Below, piece after piece: positions 39,261 through 48,529 of a DNA stretch of 64,000 nt. The stretch lies in NCBI RefSeq assembly GCF_900106805.1, contig NZ_FNNP01000004.1, positions 204,495 to 268,494 of the forward strand, given 5' to 3'. The stretch comes from Ruegeria halocynthiae. GTDB taxonomy: Bacteria > Pseudomonadota > Alphaproteobacteria > Rhodobacterales > Rhodobacteraceae. The notes under the pieces were generated by a model that saw only the letters and a program-made list of their open reading frames with translations, was not told the DNA's origin and searched no databases. Made by a program: the position numbers and the translations under genes. Within the stretch, counting starts at the first letter, position 1; each line of letters opens with the position of its first letter.

Positions 39261-39730
39261 TGCGGAATTCACTCCTCCTCTGGGTCGGGTTGGCCGCGTT
39301 TCTGATCGACCAGATCAGCAAGTATCTGGTCGTGCATGTGTTGCGCGTAGCGCAGGGCGATATTGACGTCCTGCCACCGCTGCTGGTGTTCAGATACGGT
39401 GAGAATCGCGGCATCAATTTTGGGTTGTTTCAGGGAGATTCGGACGCCGCCCGCTGGGTGCTGATTGGCGTCTCGGTTGCAATTTGTCTTGGCATGCTGA
39501 TCTGGCTTGGCCGTTCTGCATCCACGAAATTCCGGCAAATTTGCGGTGGTCTTTTGATCGGCGGCGCGCTGGGTAATGTCGTGGATCGGGTATTATATGG
39601 CTATGTTCTGGATTTTCTGAACATGTCCTGCTGCGGCATCAACAATCCGTTTGTGTTCAATCTGGCCGATGTGTTCATTTTTGCGGGCGCGTTGGGGTTG
39701 GTGCTGTTTGATGGCAAAAAGCCCTCGTGA
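39260..39730 (+). CDS. lspA: Lipoprotein signal peptidase (signal peptidase II)
   Basis: This 156-residue protein has four membrane helices. The two catalytic aspartates lie in GNVVDRV (about 115) and FNLADVFIF (about 135), and NRGINFGLF matches the conserved Asn-Arg motif. It cleaves prolipoproteins after lipid transfer. The ATG overlaps the purH stop (TGATG). The following DUF3035 product is itself a lipoprotein substrate. Confidence 0.95.
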   Translation: MRNSLLLWVGLAAFLIDQISKYLVVHVLRVAQGDIDVLPPLLVFRYGENRGINFGLFQGDSDAARWVLIGVSVAICLGMLIWLGRSASTKFRQICGGLLIGGALGNVVDRVLYGYVLDFLNMSCCGINNPFVFNLADVFIFAGALGLVLFDGKKPS

Positions 39731-39780
39731 CCTGCCCGATGATATGCGATAAAAGCGCCTGAAACTGGCTGGAGACACTG

Positions 39781-40296
39781 ATGCGTATGCCACGCGCCAT
39801 TCTTGTTCTGACACTCGCAGCATCTGTTGCGGGCTGTTCCGATATCGGTTTGCGCAATCTTGAACCGCCGGGCAAGGGGCCGGACGAGTTCTCGGTGCTG
39901 CCGGTCAAACCACTGACCCAGCCCCAGGATTATGCGTTCCTGCCCGCACCCACTCCGGGGGGCGAGAACCTGACCGACCCCCACCCCAAAGCTGATGCGG
40001 TTGTGGCATTGGGCGGCAGTGAGGCCGCGCTAAATCCCAATGCACCTATTCCCTCAGGTGATGCGGCGCTGGTGACAGCCTCGAGCCGATATGGCGTGCC
40101 GGCCAATACCCGCCAGGTGACCACCCAGGAAGACGTGGATTTCCGCAAGCGCAAGTCTCGCTGGACCCGATTGCGCCTGTTCCCGGTTGACCGGTATGCG
40201 CAGGCTTATGAGCGAGAAGCCATCAATGCCAACAATGCGAACGAGGCCGCGCGTCAGCGTGGGATCGAAACACCTTCGGCGCCACCGCTTGAATGA
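39781..40296 (+). CDS. DUF3035 lipoprotein
   Basis: A 171-residue secreted lipoprotein: a signal peptide with lipobox S-V-A-G-C (Cys at about 19) and a body with DVDFRKRKSRWTRLRLFPVDRY, typical of DUF3035. Function is unknown. It is encoded between lspA, whose product would process it, and two M16 peptidase genes. It carries its own ATG after a GGAGA site. Confidence 0.88.
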   Translation: MRMPRAILVLTLAASVAGCSDIGLRNLEPPGKGPDEFSVLPVKPLTQPQDYAFLPAPTPGGENLTDPHPKADAVVALGGSEAALNPNAPIPSGDAALVTASSRYGVPANTRQVTTQEDVDFRKRKSRWTRLRLFPVDRYAQAYEREAINANNANEAARQRGIETPSAPPLE

Positions 40297-40381
40297 ATTC
40301 TTCTTAACTTTCCGTCATTGGCCTTGAACACCGGCACCACCACCGTAGTTTGAATACCAGAAACGAAACGGAGGACGCCCC

Positions 40382-41722
40382 ATGGTTCGGGCCCTGGCAC
40401 TGTCGGCTGCTCTGATCGCCGCTACACCCTTGTTCGCCAAAGAAGGGCACGAGGCGGTCACCACTTTCACGCTCGACAATGGCATGGATGTCGTGGTGGT
40501 CGAAGATCACCGCGCGCCGGTCGTGCAGCATATGGTCTGGTACCGGGCCGGGTCTGCGGATGAACCGATCGGCTCGTCCGGCGTGGCGCATTTCCTTGAA
40601 CATCTGCTGTTCAAGGGGACCGATACGATGAAGGCGGGCGAGTTGTCCGCCACCGTCGCTGCCAATGGCGGCAATGATAATGCCTTCACCTCGTACGACT
40701 ACACCGCTTATTTCCAGCGCGTTGCGGCGGACCGGCTGGAACTGATGATGGGGATGGAGGCGGACCGGATGCGCAACATTCGCCTGACCGAGAATGACAT
40801 CACTACTGAACGTGACGTGATCCTGGAAGAGCGCAACCAGAGGACCGAAAACAACCCCCGTGCCCTGTTCGGTGAACAGATGAGCGCAGCGCAGTATCTG
40901 AACCATCGCTATGGCGTTCCCATCATCGGCTGGAAGCATGAGATGGAAGCGCTGGACATGGACGATGCGCTGTCCTTCTATCAGACCCACTATGCGCCCA
41001 ATAACGCCATTCTGGTTGTAACCGGCGATGTCGACCCGGGCGAGGTCAGGGCGCTGGCTGATCAGTATTACGGCGTGATTCCCGCCAATCTCGATCTGCC
41101 GGAACGAGTCCGCTCGCAGGAGCCTCCGCAAACGGCAGAACGCCGCCTGACCTACAAGGATGCCCGCGTGGCGCAACCTTATGTGCAGCGCAGCTATCTG
41201 GCGCCCGAACGCGATGCAGGTGAGCAGGAAAAAGCCGCCGCTCTGTACCTGCTGGCCGAGTTGCTGGGCGGTAGCACCACCTCCTACCTGAACGAGAAGC
41301 TTCAGTTCGAGCAGCAGAAGGTAGTCTATACCGGGGCGTTCTACCGTGGTGTCTCATTGGACGACACGACCTTTGATCTGATCGTTGTGCCGGCCGAGGG
41401 CGTCTCGTTGCAGGAGGCTGAGGATGCAATGGACGAAGCCGTCGCGGATTTCATCGCCAAAGGCGTGAATCAGGAAGATCTGGACCGCATCAAAATGCAG
41501 CTCCGCGCGGCGCAAACCTATGCGCGCGACAATGTGGACGGTATCGGAAACCGCTATGGCCGCGCGTTAACCAGCGGATTGACCGTCGAGGACGTGCAGG
41601 CCTGGCCCGATATCGTACAGACCGTCACCGGGGATGAAATCATCGCCGCAGCCCGCGAGGTGCTGCAGCTCGAAACATCCGTAACTGGCTGGATGATACG
41701 TGACGATGAGGTGACCCAATGA
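40382..41722 (+). CDS. M16 family zinc protease, active subunit
   Basis: The 446-residue product is a pitrilysin-type protease with a signal peptide (cleavage near LFAK, residue 20) and the inverted zinc motif HFLEH at residues 70-74, with the downstream Glu in ERDVILEE. It is predicted to work in the periplasm. The gene overlaps its paralogue by four bases. In known M16 pairs one subunit is active and the other helps bind substrate. The gene follows lspA and the DUF3035 lipoprotein, suggesting envelope-protein or signal-peptide turnover. Confidence 0.88.
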   Translation: MVRALALSAALIAATPLFAKEGHEAVTTFTLDNGMDVVVVEDHRAPVVQHMVWYRAGSADEPIGSSGVAHFLEHLLFKGTDTMKAGELSATVAANGGNDNAFTSYDYTAYFQRVAADRLELMMGMEADRMRNIRLTENDITTERDVILEERNQRTENNPRALFGEQMSAAQYLNHRYGVPIIGWKHEMEALDMDDALSFYQTHYAPNNAILVVTGDVDPGEVRALADQYYGVIPANLDLPERVRSQEPPQTAERRLTYKDARVAQPYVQRSYLAPERDAGEQEKAAALYLLAELLGGSTTSYLNEKLQFEQQKVVYTGAFYRGVSLDDTTFDLIVVPAEGVSLQEAEDAMDEAVADFIAKGVNQEDLDRIKMQLRAAQTYARDNVDGIGNRYGRALTSGLTVEDVQAWPDIVQTVTGDEIIAAAREVLQLETSVTGWMIRDDEVTQ

Positions 41723-43029
41723 AACGGATTTTCGCGACCCTTATCGCTGTTGTGATTGCGCTGCCCGCATGGGCTGAAATCGAGATTGAAGAAGTTACCT
41801 CGCCCGGCGGTATCACCGCTTGGCTGGTCGAGGATCACTCGATCCCCTTCACCGCTCTGGAACTGCGGTTTCGGGGCGGTACCTCGCTGGACGATCCGGA
41901 CGCACGAGGCGCGGTCTACCTGATGAGCGGGCTGATCGAAGAAGGCGCGGGCGACATGGACGCGCGAACCTATGCCCGCGAACTTGAATCGCTGGCGGCG
42001 TCTTTCAGCTATCGTGCGACGGATGACACAGTTTCCATTTCGACACGGTTTTTGACCGAGAACCGGGATGAGGTGATTGATCTGTTGCAGACCACGATTC
42101 ACAAGCCCCGTTTCGATCAGGATGCTATCGACCGGGTGCGGGCTCAGGTGATTTCAGGCCTGCGATCGGATCAGACAGACCCAAACGATATCGCAGGCCG
42201 CAGTTTTGCGGAAATGGCCTATGGCGACCATCCCTATGGGTCGGACGGTAAAGGTACGATCGAAAGTGTCTCTGCCCTGACTCGTGACGATATCGTTGCC
42301 GCCTATGACAATGTTTTTGCCAGAGACCGGCTTTATGTCGGCGCGGTTGGAGACATCACCGCCAAAGAGCTGGGCGTATTGCTGGACGATTTGCTGGTGG
42401 ACCTGCCTGCAACCGGAAAACCTGTTCCGGACAAGGCAGACGTCACAATTGACGGCGGCGTGAATGTGGTGGATTTTAACACTCCGCAATCGGTCGCTCT
42501 GTTTGGTCAGGAGGGCATTGATCGCGACGACCCTGATTTTTTTGCGGCCTATATTCTGAACCATATTCTGGGTGGCGGCGGTTTCGAGAGTCGTCTGATG
42601 CAGGAAGTACGCGAAAAACGCGGCCTGACCTATGGTGTGGCGACCTATCTGGTGCCCAAGGATCTGGCTTCGGTCTATCTGGGTTCGGTCTCTTCAGCCA
42701 ATGACCGTATTGCCGAAGCGGTGGACGTGATCCGGCAGGAGTGGGCGCGCGCAGCCACACAAGGCGTGACGCAAAAAGAACTGGATGACGCCAAGACATA
42801 TCTGACCGGGGCCTACCCGCTGCGTTTTGATGGCAACGGACAGATCGCCGGGATCATGGTGGGGATGCAGATGGAAGACCTGCCCATCGACTATATTGCG
42901 ACCCGTAATGACAAGGTGAACGCGGTGACGTTGAAAGATGTGAACCGCGTCGCGGCCGAATTGCTGGACCCCGATGGACTGCACTTTACCGTTGTTGGCA
43001 AGCCCGAGGGGCTGGAAACCACGAACTGA
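41719..43029 (+). CDS. M16 family protein, inactive partner
   Basis: The 436-residue product is a pitrilysin-fold protein with a signal peptide (ending PAWA). The region corresponding to HxxEH reads YLMSGLIEEGAG, so it lacks the zinc ligands and should be catalytically dead. The C-terminal half keeps the family R-Y/GGLTYG segment (KRGLTYGVATYLV). It probably forms a heterodimer with the active upstream subunit, to which it is translationally coupled. Confidence 0.88.
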   Translation: MKRIFATLIAVVIALPAWAEIEIEEVTSPGGITAWLVEDHSIPFTALELRFRGGTSLDDPDARGAVYLMSGLIEEGAGDMDARTYARELESLAASFSYRATDDTVSISTRFLTENRDEVIDLLQTTIHKPRFDQDAIDRVRAQVISGLRSDQTDPNDIAGRSFAEMAYGDHPYGSDGKGTIESVSALTRDDIVAAYDNVFARDRLYVGAVGDITAKELGVLLDDLLVDLPATGKPVPDKADVTIDGGVNVVDFNTPQSVALFGQEGIDRDDPDFFAAYILNHILGGGGFESRLMQEVREKRGLTYGVATYLVPKDLASVYLGSVSSANDRIAEAVDVIRQEWARAATQGVTQKELDDAKTYLTGAYPLRFDGNGQIAGIMVGMQMEDLPIDYIATRNDKVNAVTLKDVNRVAAELLDPDGLHFTVVGKPEGLETTN

Positions 43030-43101
43030 TGAAACAAGGGCGGAGCAGATCAACCGCATTGGTGGGGCACGTCGGGTCACGAGTGACGCCAAGATTCTAA
43101 A

Positions 43102-43134
43102 CCAGACATTTGGCTTTGTTTGCTGAATGTCTGG
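43102..43134. terminator. Hairpin ending the rsmB-M16 operon
   Basis: CCAGACATT and AATGTCTGG form a nine-pair stem with a 15-base loop that can pair further. It lies between the M16 stop and the convergent SDR gene and may serve both strands. No long T run is present. Confidence 0.55.
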
Positions 43135-43191
43135 TCTCCTACACACACACCTTTGCACGGGCAGTACCCTCGCAGAATTCCGCAGAGATGC

Positions 43192-44007
43192 TCAGCCCTG
43201 CTTTCCTGCTGCGTCGCGCAGCATCTGCCCCATCATCTGTCCGAACTTGCCGGACCCGCGCTGATACAGCGCACCGTCCACAGACAGAACCGTGCCGCTG
43301 ATATAGCTGGCCAGATCCGAGCTGAGAAACAGGCAGGCATTGGCAACGTCCCGAGGCTGACCCCAGCGCCCCAGCGGAACGTCACGGCGCAGCGCTTCTC
43401 CGGCATCAGGCGTCGGGGCCAGGCGTTTGGCCCCTTCGGTGCCCTCGATGAAACCGGGCACGACCGAGTTCACCCGAATGCCTTCAATGCCCCATTCCAT
43501 CGACAGCGTGCGGGTGATCTGATCGACACCCGCTTTTGCGGCGCAGACATGGGCCTGCCCTTCGTAGGGCAGAAACGCCTGCGGGGCCGAAATGTTGATG
43601 ATGCTGGCGCCGGGGCGTTTGAGGAAAGGATAAGCCCCTTTCATCACATGGACCGTGCCCATCAGATCGATATCGATCACGGTCTTGAAGGCGTTGACCG
43701 ACATCTCGGCGGCCAGTGCAGGGAAATTGCCCGCCGCGCCTGAGACGAGAACGTCAAAATCACCCAAAGCGTCATGGAACTGTTTCAATCCTGCGGCCAC
43801 CGCGTCTGGATCTCGCACGTCAAAGGCCGCACCGATTGCCTCCTGCGCACCGGCCGCCTTCAGCGCCGCAACTGTATCATCAACTTTTTCCTGTGAACGG
43901 CTGGCAACGGCCAATTTGGCACCCGATGCCGCAAAAGCCTCGGCGATGCCTCGATTAATACCGCTGGTGCCACCGATAACGATGGCAGTCTTTCCTGAAA
44001 AATCCAT
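43192..44007 (-). CDS. Short-chain dehydrogenase/reductase (2,4-dienoyl-CoA reductase/DECR-like)
   Basis: A 271-residue Rossmann oxidoreductase with the NAD(P)-binding GGTSGINRGIA segment at about 12 and the SGAAGNFPA segment at about 89. The position normally occupied by the catalytic Tyr of Y-x3-K reads QAHVCAAKAG (Lys kept, Tyr replaced), as in the DECR/SPS19-like branch whose members lack the classic Tyr-x3-Lys. It probably acts on an enoyl- or dienoyl-CoA. It ends the deoC operon, 24 bp from the ALDH16-like gene. Confidence 0.75.
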   Translation of the reverse strand: MDFSGKTAIVIGGTSGINRGIAEAFAASGAKLAVASRSQEKVDDTVAALKAAGAQEAIGAAFDVRDPDAVAAGLKQFHDALGDFDVLVSGAAGNFPALAAEMSVNAFKTVIDIDLMGTVHVMKGAYPFLKRPGASIINISAPQAFLPYEGQAHVCAAKAGVDQITRTLSMEWGIEGIRVNSVVPGFIEGTEGAKRLAPTPDAGEALRRDVPLGRWGQPRDVANACLFLSSDLASYISGTVLSVDGALYQRGSGKFGQMMGQMLRDAAGKQG

Positions 44008-44031
44008 TTGGGCCTCCCTGATGCGGGAGCC

Positions 44032-46365
44032 CTATTCGCCGTAGGGCACCCAGATGTTTTTCACTTCGGTCGCAGCCTGCAGGAAGCGGCGGGAATGGTC
44101 TACGCTCCAGTCAAATGCCGTTGCGTTATTGACCCAGGTGCGTTTGATGTTCCCGGCCGAGACGACCTCAATCTCTTTTGACAGATCGGTGGACGAGAAC
44201 GACCAGACCGCATCGACGTTCAGGTGCGAGGCCAGCGGTTTCGCCAGTTCCGCATGGCTACCGGTCAGGATGTTGACCACGCCTGCGGGCACATCCGAAG
44301 TTTCAAGAATCTGGTAGAAATCGGTCGCCGCCAGCGGATAGGGCTCGGAGGCTGCCAAAACCACCCGGTTGCCCATCGCAATCGCAGGGGCCATGGCCGA
44401 GACCAGACCCAGAAGCGGCGCCTCATCCGCACAAAGCGCGCCGATGACACCGACCGGTTCCTTCATTGCAATGGCCACGCCCCGGATCGGAACGCCATGC
44501 ACTTGACCATCATACTTGTCGGCCCAGGCGGCTGCGGTGAACAGGCGCTGGATCGAAGCTTCGACCTCTTTCGCGCCGTCCTTTTTGCCGGTCATTGCGT
44601 CGATACGAACGGCGAATTCATCGGCCCGCGCCGAAAGGTTTTCGCCGATGTAATACAGGACCTGCGCCCGCAGGTGGCCGGTGGTCTTGGACCAACCTTT
44701 GGCACCTGCCGCGGCCTCAACCGCGTTCCGGACATCCTTGCGATTGCCAAGTCCCACATGGCCCAGCAGGCCGGATTTGCCCCAGACGGGTTTTGAGTAG
44801 CCGCTATCGGGCCGGGCCTGCTTGCCGCCTATATACATCTTGGCGGTGCGGTCAATCGGATCGACAGGGGCACCTTCGCCCGTAGTGGCTTCGACCTTCG
44901 CCAGCGGCTTAGCCTTGCCTTTGGGCTTGGTATAGGCCGCCAGACCTTCCCAACCGCCTTCGCGGCCAAAGCCGCTTTCGCGCACGCCGCCGAACCCGGC
45001 AGCGGCATCGAACAGGTTGGTCGCATTCACCCAGACCACGCCGGCGACCAGCTTGGGTGCGATATCCAGTGCGAGGTTCACGTTCTCGGTCCAGACCGTT
45101 GCGGCCAAGCCGTAGCGAGTGTTGTTGGCCAACTCGACCGCTTCTTCCGGGGTGCGGAAAGTAGACGACACCAGAACCGGGCCAAAAATCTCTTCCTGCA
45201 TCAGCGGGTCTGAGGTTTCTAACCCCGAGATCAATGTCGGCGGGTAGTAGCAGCCATTCTCTGGCAGCTCGCAGGCCGCCTGATGGACGTGACCGGCCGT
45301 GTTGCTTTCGACCATGCCCTTGATGGTCTGCAGCTGAACCGGATCCACAACCGCGCCGACATCTATGCATTTGTCCAGCGGGTCGCCGATGCGCAACATG
45401 TCCATCCGGGCGCGAAGCTTCTCGTGGAAGCGGTCGGCGATGCCTTCTTGCACCAGCAGGCGCGATCCCGCACAGCAGACCTGACCTTGATTGAACCAGA
45501 TCGCGTCGACCAGACCTTCGATAGCTGAATCGATATCGGCGTCGTCGAAGACGACGTAGGCCGATTTGCCGCCCAGTTCCAGGGTCAGTTCCTTGCCCGA
45601 GCCTGCAGTCGCCTCGCGGATACGGCGGCCTACAACGGTTGAGCCGGTAAAGGCAATTTTATCAACGTCCGAGTTTACAATCATCTCGCCCGCGGCACCG
45701 TCGCCGGTCACGATGTTGACCACGCCTTTCGGTAGCCCGGCCTGTGTGCAGATATCGGCAAACAGCAAAGCGGTTAGCGAAGTATATTCGGCCGGTTTCA
45801 AAACCACCGTATTCCCCATTGCCAGCGCCGGGGCGATCTTCCACGACAACATCAGCAGCGGGAAATTCCACGGGATGATCTGGCCGCACACGCCCAGAGC
45901 CTGAGCGTCGGGCAGCTCGCTTTCCATCAGCTGCGCCATGCCCGCGTGGTAATAGAAATGCCGCTGAGCCAGCGGGATGTCGATATCGCGTGATTCACGG
46001 ATCGGTTTGCCGTTATCCATGCTCTCCAGCACTGCAAACAAGCGCGAATGCTTCTGCAGCAGGCGCGCAATCGCGTAGAGATACCGAGCACGACCCGCAC
46101 CACCCAGCTTTTCCCACTTGGGTTGCGCTTTACGTGCGGCACCAACGGCAGCGTCCACGTCAGCCTGTTTGGCTTGTGTCAGCTTGGCCAGAACTTCTCC
46201 GGTCGCCGGGTTGCGGCTGTCAAACCCCTTGCCAGGCTTGGTGAAGGCACCGTCGATATAGTGACCGAACTTGTCGCCCTGATCGACCAGCCAAGCCAGT
46301 GCTTCGGCGGCGCTTTCAGGGGCAGGGCCATAATCCATGGTCTCGAAAATCTCTTTGACTGTCAT
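44032..46365 (-). CDS. ALDH16-like two-domain aldehyde dehydrogenase
   Basis: A 777-residue protein with two aldehyde dehydrogenase domains. The first (about 40-470) has PWNFPLL, the base Glu in LELGGKSAY and the catalytic Cys in NQGQVCCAGSR. The second (about 500-777) has an ALDH-like Rossmann part (EPVGVIGALCADEAPLLG) but no catalytic-Cys motif. This matches bacterial ALDH16, which is active and known from Rhodobacteraceae. ATG 46365 follows GAGGACA. Its position after deoC suggests oxidation of the acetaldehyde formed by that aldolase. The stop is near an SDR gene. Confidence 0.83.
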   Translation of the reverse strand: MTVKEIFETMDYGPAPESAAEALAWLVDQGDKFGHYIDGAFTKPGKGFDSRNPATGEVLAKLTQAKQADVDAAVGAARKAQPKWEKLGGAGRARYLYAIARLLQKHSRLFAVLESMDNGKPIRESRDIDIPLAQRHFYYHAGMAQLMESELPDAQALGVCGQIIPWNFPLLMLSWKIAPALAMGNTVVLKPAEYTSLTALLFADICTQAGLPKGVVNIVTGDGAAGEMIVNSDVDKIAFTGSTVVGRRIREATAGSGKELTLELGGKSAYVVFDDADIDSAIEGLVDAIWFNQGQVCCAGSRLLVQEGIADRFHEKLRARMDMLRIGDPLDKCIDVGAVVDPVQLQTIKGMVESNTAGHVHQAACELPENGCYYPPTLISGLETSDPLMQEEIFGPVLVSSTFRTPEEAVELANNTRYGLAATVWTENVNLALDIAPKLVAGVVWVNATNLFDAAAGFGGVRESGFGREGGWEGLAAYTKPKGKAKPLAKVEATTGEGAPVDPIDRTAKMYIGGKQARPDSGYSKPVWGKSGLLGHVGLGNRKDVRNAVEAAAGAKGWSKTTGHLRAQVLYYIGENLSARADEFAVRIDAMTGKKDGAKEVEASIQRLFTAAAWADKYDGQVHGVPIRGVAIAMKEPVGVIGALCADEAPLLGLVSAMAPAIAMGNRVVLAASEPYPLAATDFYQILETSDVPAGVVNILTGSHAELAKPLASHLNVDAVWSFSSTDLSKEIEVVSAGNIKRTWVNNATAFDWSVDHSRRFLQAATEVKNIWVPYGE

Positions 46366-46376
46366 TGTTCTTGTCC

Positions 46377-47375
46377 TCAGCCCATGGAGTGACGGTAGCC
46401 AGCGGAGTAGGCACCGGTGACGTAGTGTTCCAATTGCCGCTCGATATCGCCCAGCAATGATGATGCGCCAAAGCGGTACAAGTCCGGCTGCAGCCAACGG
46501 TCACCCAGTTCATCCTTGATCAGAGACAGGTAAACCAGCGCGTCCTTAGCCTTTGAGATGCCGCCTGCAGGCTTATAGCCAACGCGGTACCCGGTGCGGT
46601 CATAGTAGTCGCGGATCGCACGGATCATGACCAACGAAACGGGCAGAGTAGCGTTCACACTTTCCTTGCCGGTCGAAGTCTTGATGAAATCCGCCCCGGC
46701 CATCACGCAGACCAGCGAGGCGCGGGCGACATTGCGCAGGCTGCCCAATTCACCGGTGGCGAGGATGGCTTTGACATGGGCATCGCCACAAGCGACGCGG
46801 AACGCCTTCATCTCATCGTACAGGGCCTGCCAGTCGCCAGACAGCACATGGCGGCGTGAGATCACGATGTCGATCTCTTCAGCACCCGCTTTGACGCTTT
46901 CTTCAATCTCGGCCACGCGCAGGTGGAAGGGGGATAGGCCCGCCGGAAAGCCGGTGGACACCGCGGCAACCGGTATACCCGTGCCCTTCAACGCATCAAC
47001 GGCAGTTTCGATCATGTCATGGTAGACACAGACCGCTCCGGTGGTGATTGGCGGCATATCCAGTGCCTGCAGGACCGCTGGCGCCACCGGTTGACGGGCC
47101 TTGGCGCACAGACGGCGGACCCGGCCCACCGTGTCATCGCCCGACAAAGTGGTCAGGTCGATCATGGTGATCGCCTTCAGCAGCCACGCGGCTTGATAAT
47201 CCTTCTTCACCGATCGCCGACCGGGAAGGGTCGCGGCGCGGCGTTCAATGGCCGACGTATTGGCCTGTACGGCCCGCACCCAATCCAGATCCAGTTCCAT
47301 GCCGGGGTTCCGGGGTTCAGTCACCTGCGGCAGATGCGGGGTGCGCACGGGGCTTTCTGAGCTCTGCGTTTCCAT
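46377..47375 (-). CDS. deoC: Deoxyribose-phosphate aldolase
   Basis: The 332-residue product is a DERA-family class I aldolase with the Schiff-base Lys in FIKTSTGKES at about 236 and the second Lys in GYKPAGGI at about 269. It splits deoxyribose-5-phosphate into acetaldehyde and glyceraldehyde-3-phosphate. It is longer than E. coli DeoC (259) because of an N-terminal extension of about 60 residues, as in long eukaryote-like DERA. ATG 47375 follows AAAGGACGGAAG. It heads an operon with the ALDH16-like and SDR genes. Confidence 0.92.
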   Translation of the reverse strand: METQSSESPVRTPHLPQVTEPRNPGMELDLDWVRAVQANTSAIERRAATLPGRRSVKKDYQAAWLLKAITMIDLTTLSGDDTVGRVRRLCAKARQPVAPAVLQALDMPPITTGAVCVYHDMIETAVDALKGTGIPVAAVSTGFPAGLSPFHLRVAEIEESVKAGAEEIDIVISRRHVLSGDWQALYDEMKAFRVACGDAHVKAILATGELGSLRNVARASLVCVMAGADFIKTSTGKESVNATLPVSLVMIRAIRDYYDRTGYRVGYKPAGGISKAKDALVYLSLIKDELGDRWLQPDLYRFGASSLLGDIERQLEHYVTGAYSAGYRHSMG

Positions 47376-47491
47376 TACTTCCGTCCTTTAGGAGGTTTGC
47401 AGTAAAATCGCATGGGTCGCAGGGAAAGGAAAGGTGTGCCAACACGTGAACAGCTAAAAATTTGACCAAATGGACAAAATAGGTGTTTTCT

Positions 47492-47541
47492 TGCGAGTAA
47501 TTCGCATTTGCATTGACTTACTTGCGAATGGTTCTCATATT
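47492..47541 (+). promoter_or_regulatory. Promoter with two Fur/Mur-like boxes for the metal importer
   Basis: TGCGAGTAATTCGCA (47492-47506) and TGCGAATGGTTCTCA (47523-47537) both match the 7-1-7 Fur-type pattern TGAGAATnATTCTCA at about 12-13 of 15 positions. Between and across them lies a promoter: TTGACT at 47513-47518, a 17-base spacer and CATATT at 47536-47541. The second box covers the spacer and the edge of the -10, so a bound metalloregulator (Mur/Fur) would block transcription. The downstream gene starts at 47573. Confidence 0.7.
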
Positions 47542-47572
47542 GGGTGAATAAGACACCCGAACGGAGTCGGAG

Positions 47573-48526
47573 ATGATTCGTCGCACCTTTCTTGCAGCAT
47601 TGGCGTTGGCCGCTGCATTGCCGGCAGTTGCCATGGCTGAGGCGCCGCTTAAAGTGGTCGCCACCACCGGCATGATTGCCGACGCTGCCCGTCAGGTTGG
47701 CGGGGATCAGGTTGAGGTCAAAGGCCTGATGGGCCCGGGTGTCGACCCGCATGCCTATCGCCAGACCCGGACCGATATCGTGGCGATGACTCGCGCCGAT
47801 CTGGTGCTGTGGCACGGGCTCTATCTGGAAGCACAGATGGGTGATTTCTTTGACGATCTGGGTCGCAAGCAGAGCGTTGTGGCTGTGGCTGAAGGGATCG
47901 ACAAAACCAAACTGCGCGCCCATGATAATTATGACGACAAATACGACCCGCACGTCTGGATGAGCCCGGTGTTGTGGCGTGATGTGGTGCTTGAGGTGCA
48001 ACACGCGCTGACCGAAGCCCGACCTGAGGCCGCAGATGTTTTTGCCGCAAATACCCAGGCGTTCCTGGCCGAGATCGACGCATTGAGCGCTTATGGTGAC
48101 CAAATGTTGATCGCAGTTCCTGAAGACAATCGTGTGCTGGTTACGGCCCACGACGCCTTTGGATATTTCGGTGCTGAATATGGTTATGAAGTTTTGGGCA
48201 TTCAGGGCATCTCAACCCAGTCCGAGGCGGGCCTGAACCGGATTGGTGAACTGGTCGACACACTTGTGAACCGGCAGTTGAATGCGGTCTTTGTGGAAAG
48301 CTCGGTTTCCGACCGCTCGATGCGTGCCCTGATCGAGGGTGCCGCAGCCGAAGGGCATGACGTGGGTGTTGGCGGGGAACTTTATTCCGACGCCATGGGC
48401 GAACCGGGCACCTATGAGGGCACCTATATTGGTATGCTCGATCACAACATCACCGTGATCGCCGGTGCACTGGGCGCGGACGCGCCCGCGCGTGGCATGA
48501 ACGGCAAATTGTCGGCGGGGTTCTGA
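47573..48526 (+). CDS. Mn/Zn ABC importer, substrate-binding protein (TroA/SitA-like)
   Basis: The 317-residue periplasmic protein has a signal peptide (to about residue 22) and the cluster A-1 metal-binding fold. Ligands: H in MGPGVDPHAY (about 60), H in YDPHVWMSP (about 125), H in VTAHDAFGYF (about 190), and D in GMLDHN near the C-terminus (about 290). A His in the third position resembles TroA rather than SitA (Glu). It is the first gene of a four-gene operon under a Fur/Mur-like promoter. Manganese is the likeliest metal; zinc or iron is possible. Confidence 0.87.
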   Translation: MIRRTFLAALALAAALPAVAMAEAPLKVVATTGMIADAARQVGGDQVEVKGLMGPGVDPHAYRQTRTDIVAMTRADLVLWHGLYLEAQMGDFFDDLGRKQSVVAVAEGIDKTKLRAHDNYDDKYDPHVWMSPVLWRDVVLEVQHALTEARPEAADVFAANTQAFLAEIDALSAYGDQMLIAVPEDNRVLVTAHDAFGYFGAEYGYEVLGIQGISTQSEAGLNRIGELVDTLVNRQLNAVFVESSVSDRSMRALIEGAAAEGHDVGVGGELYSDAMGEPGTYEGTYIGMLDHNITVIAGALGADAPARGMNGKLSAGF

Positions 48527-48529
48527 GCG

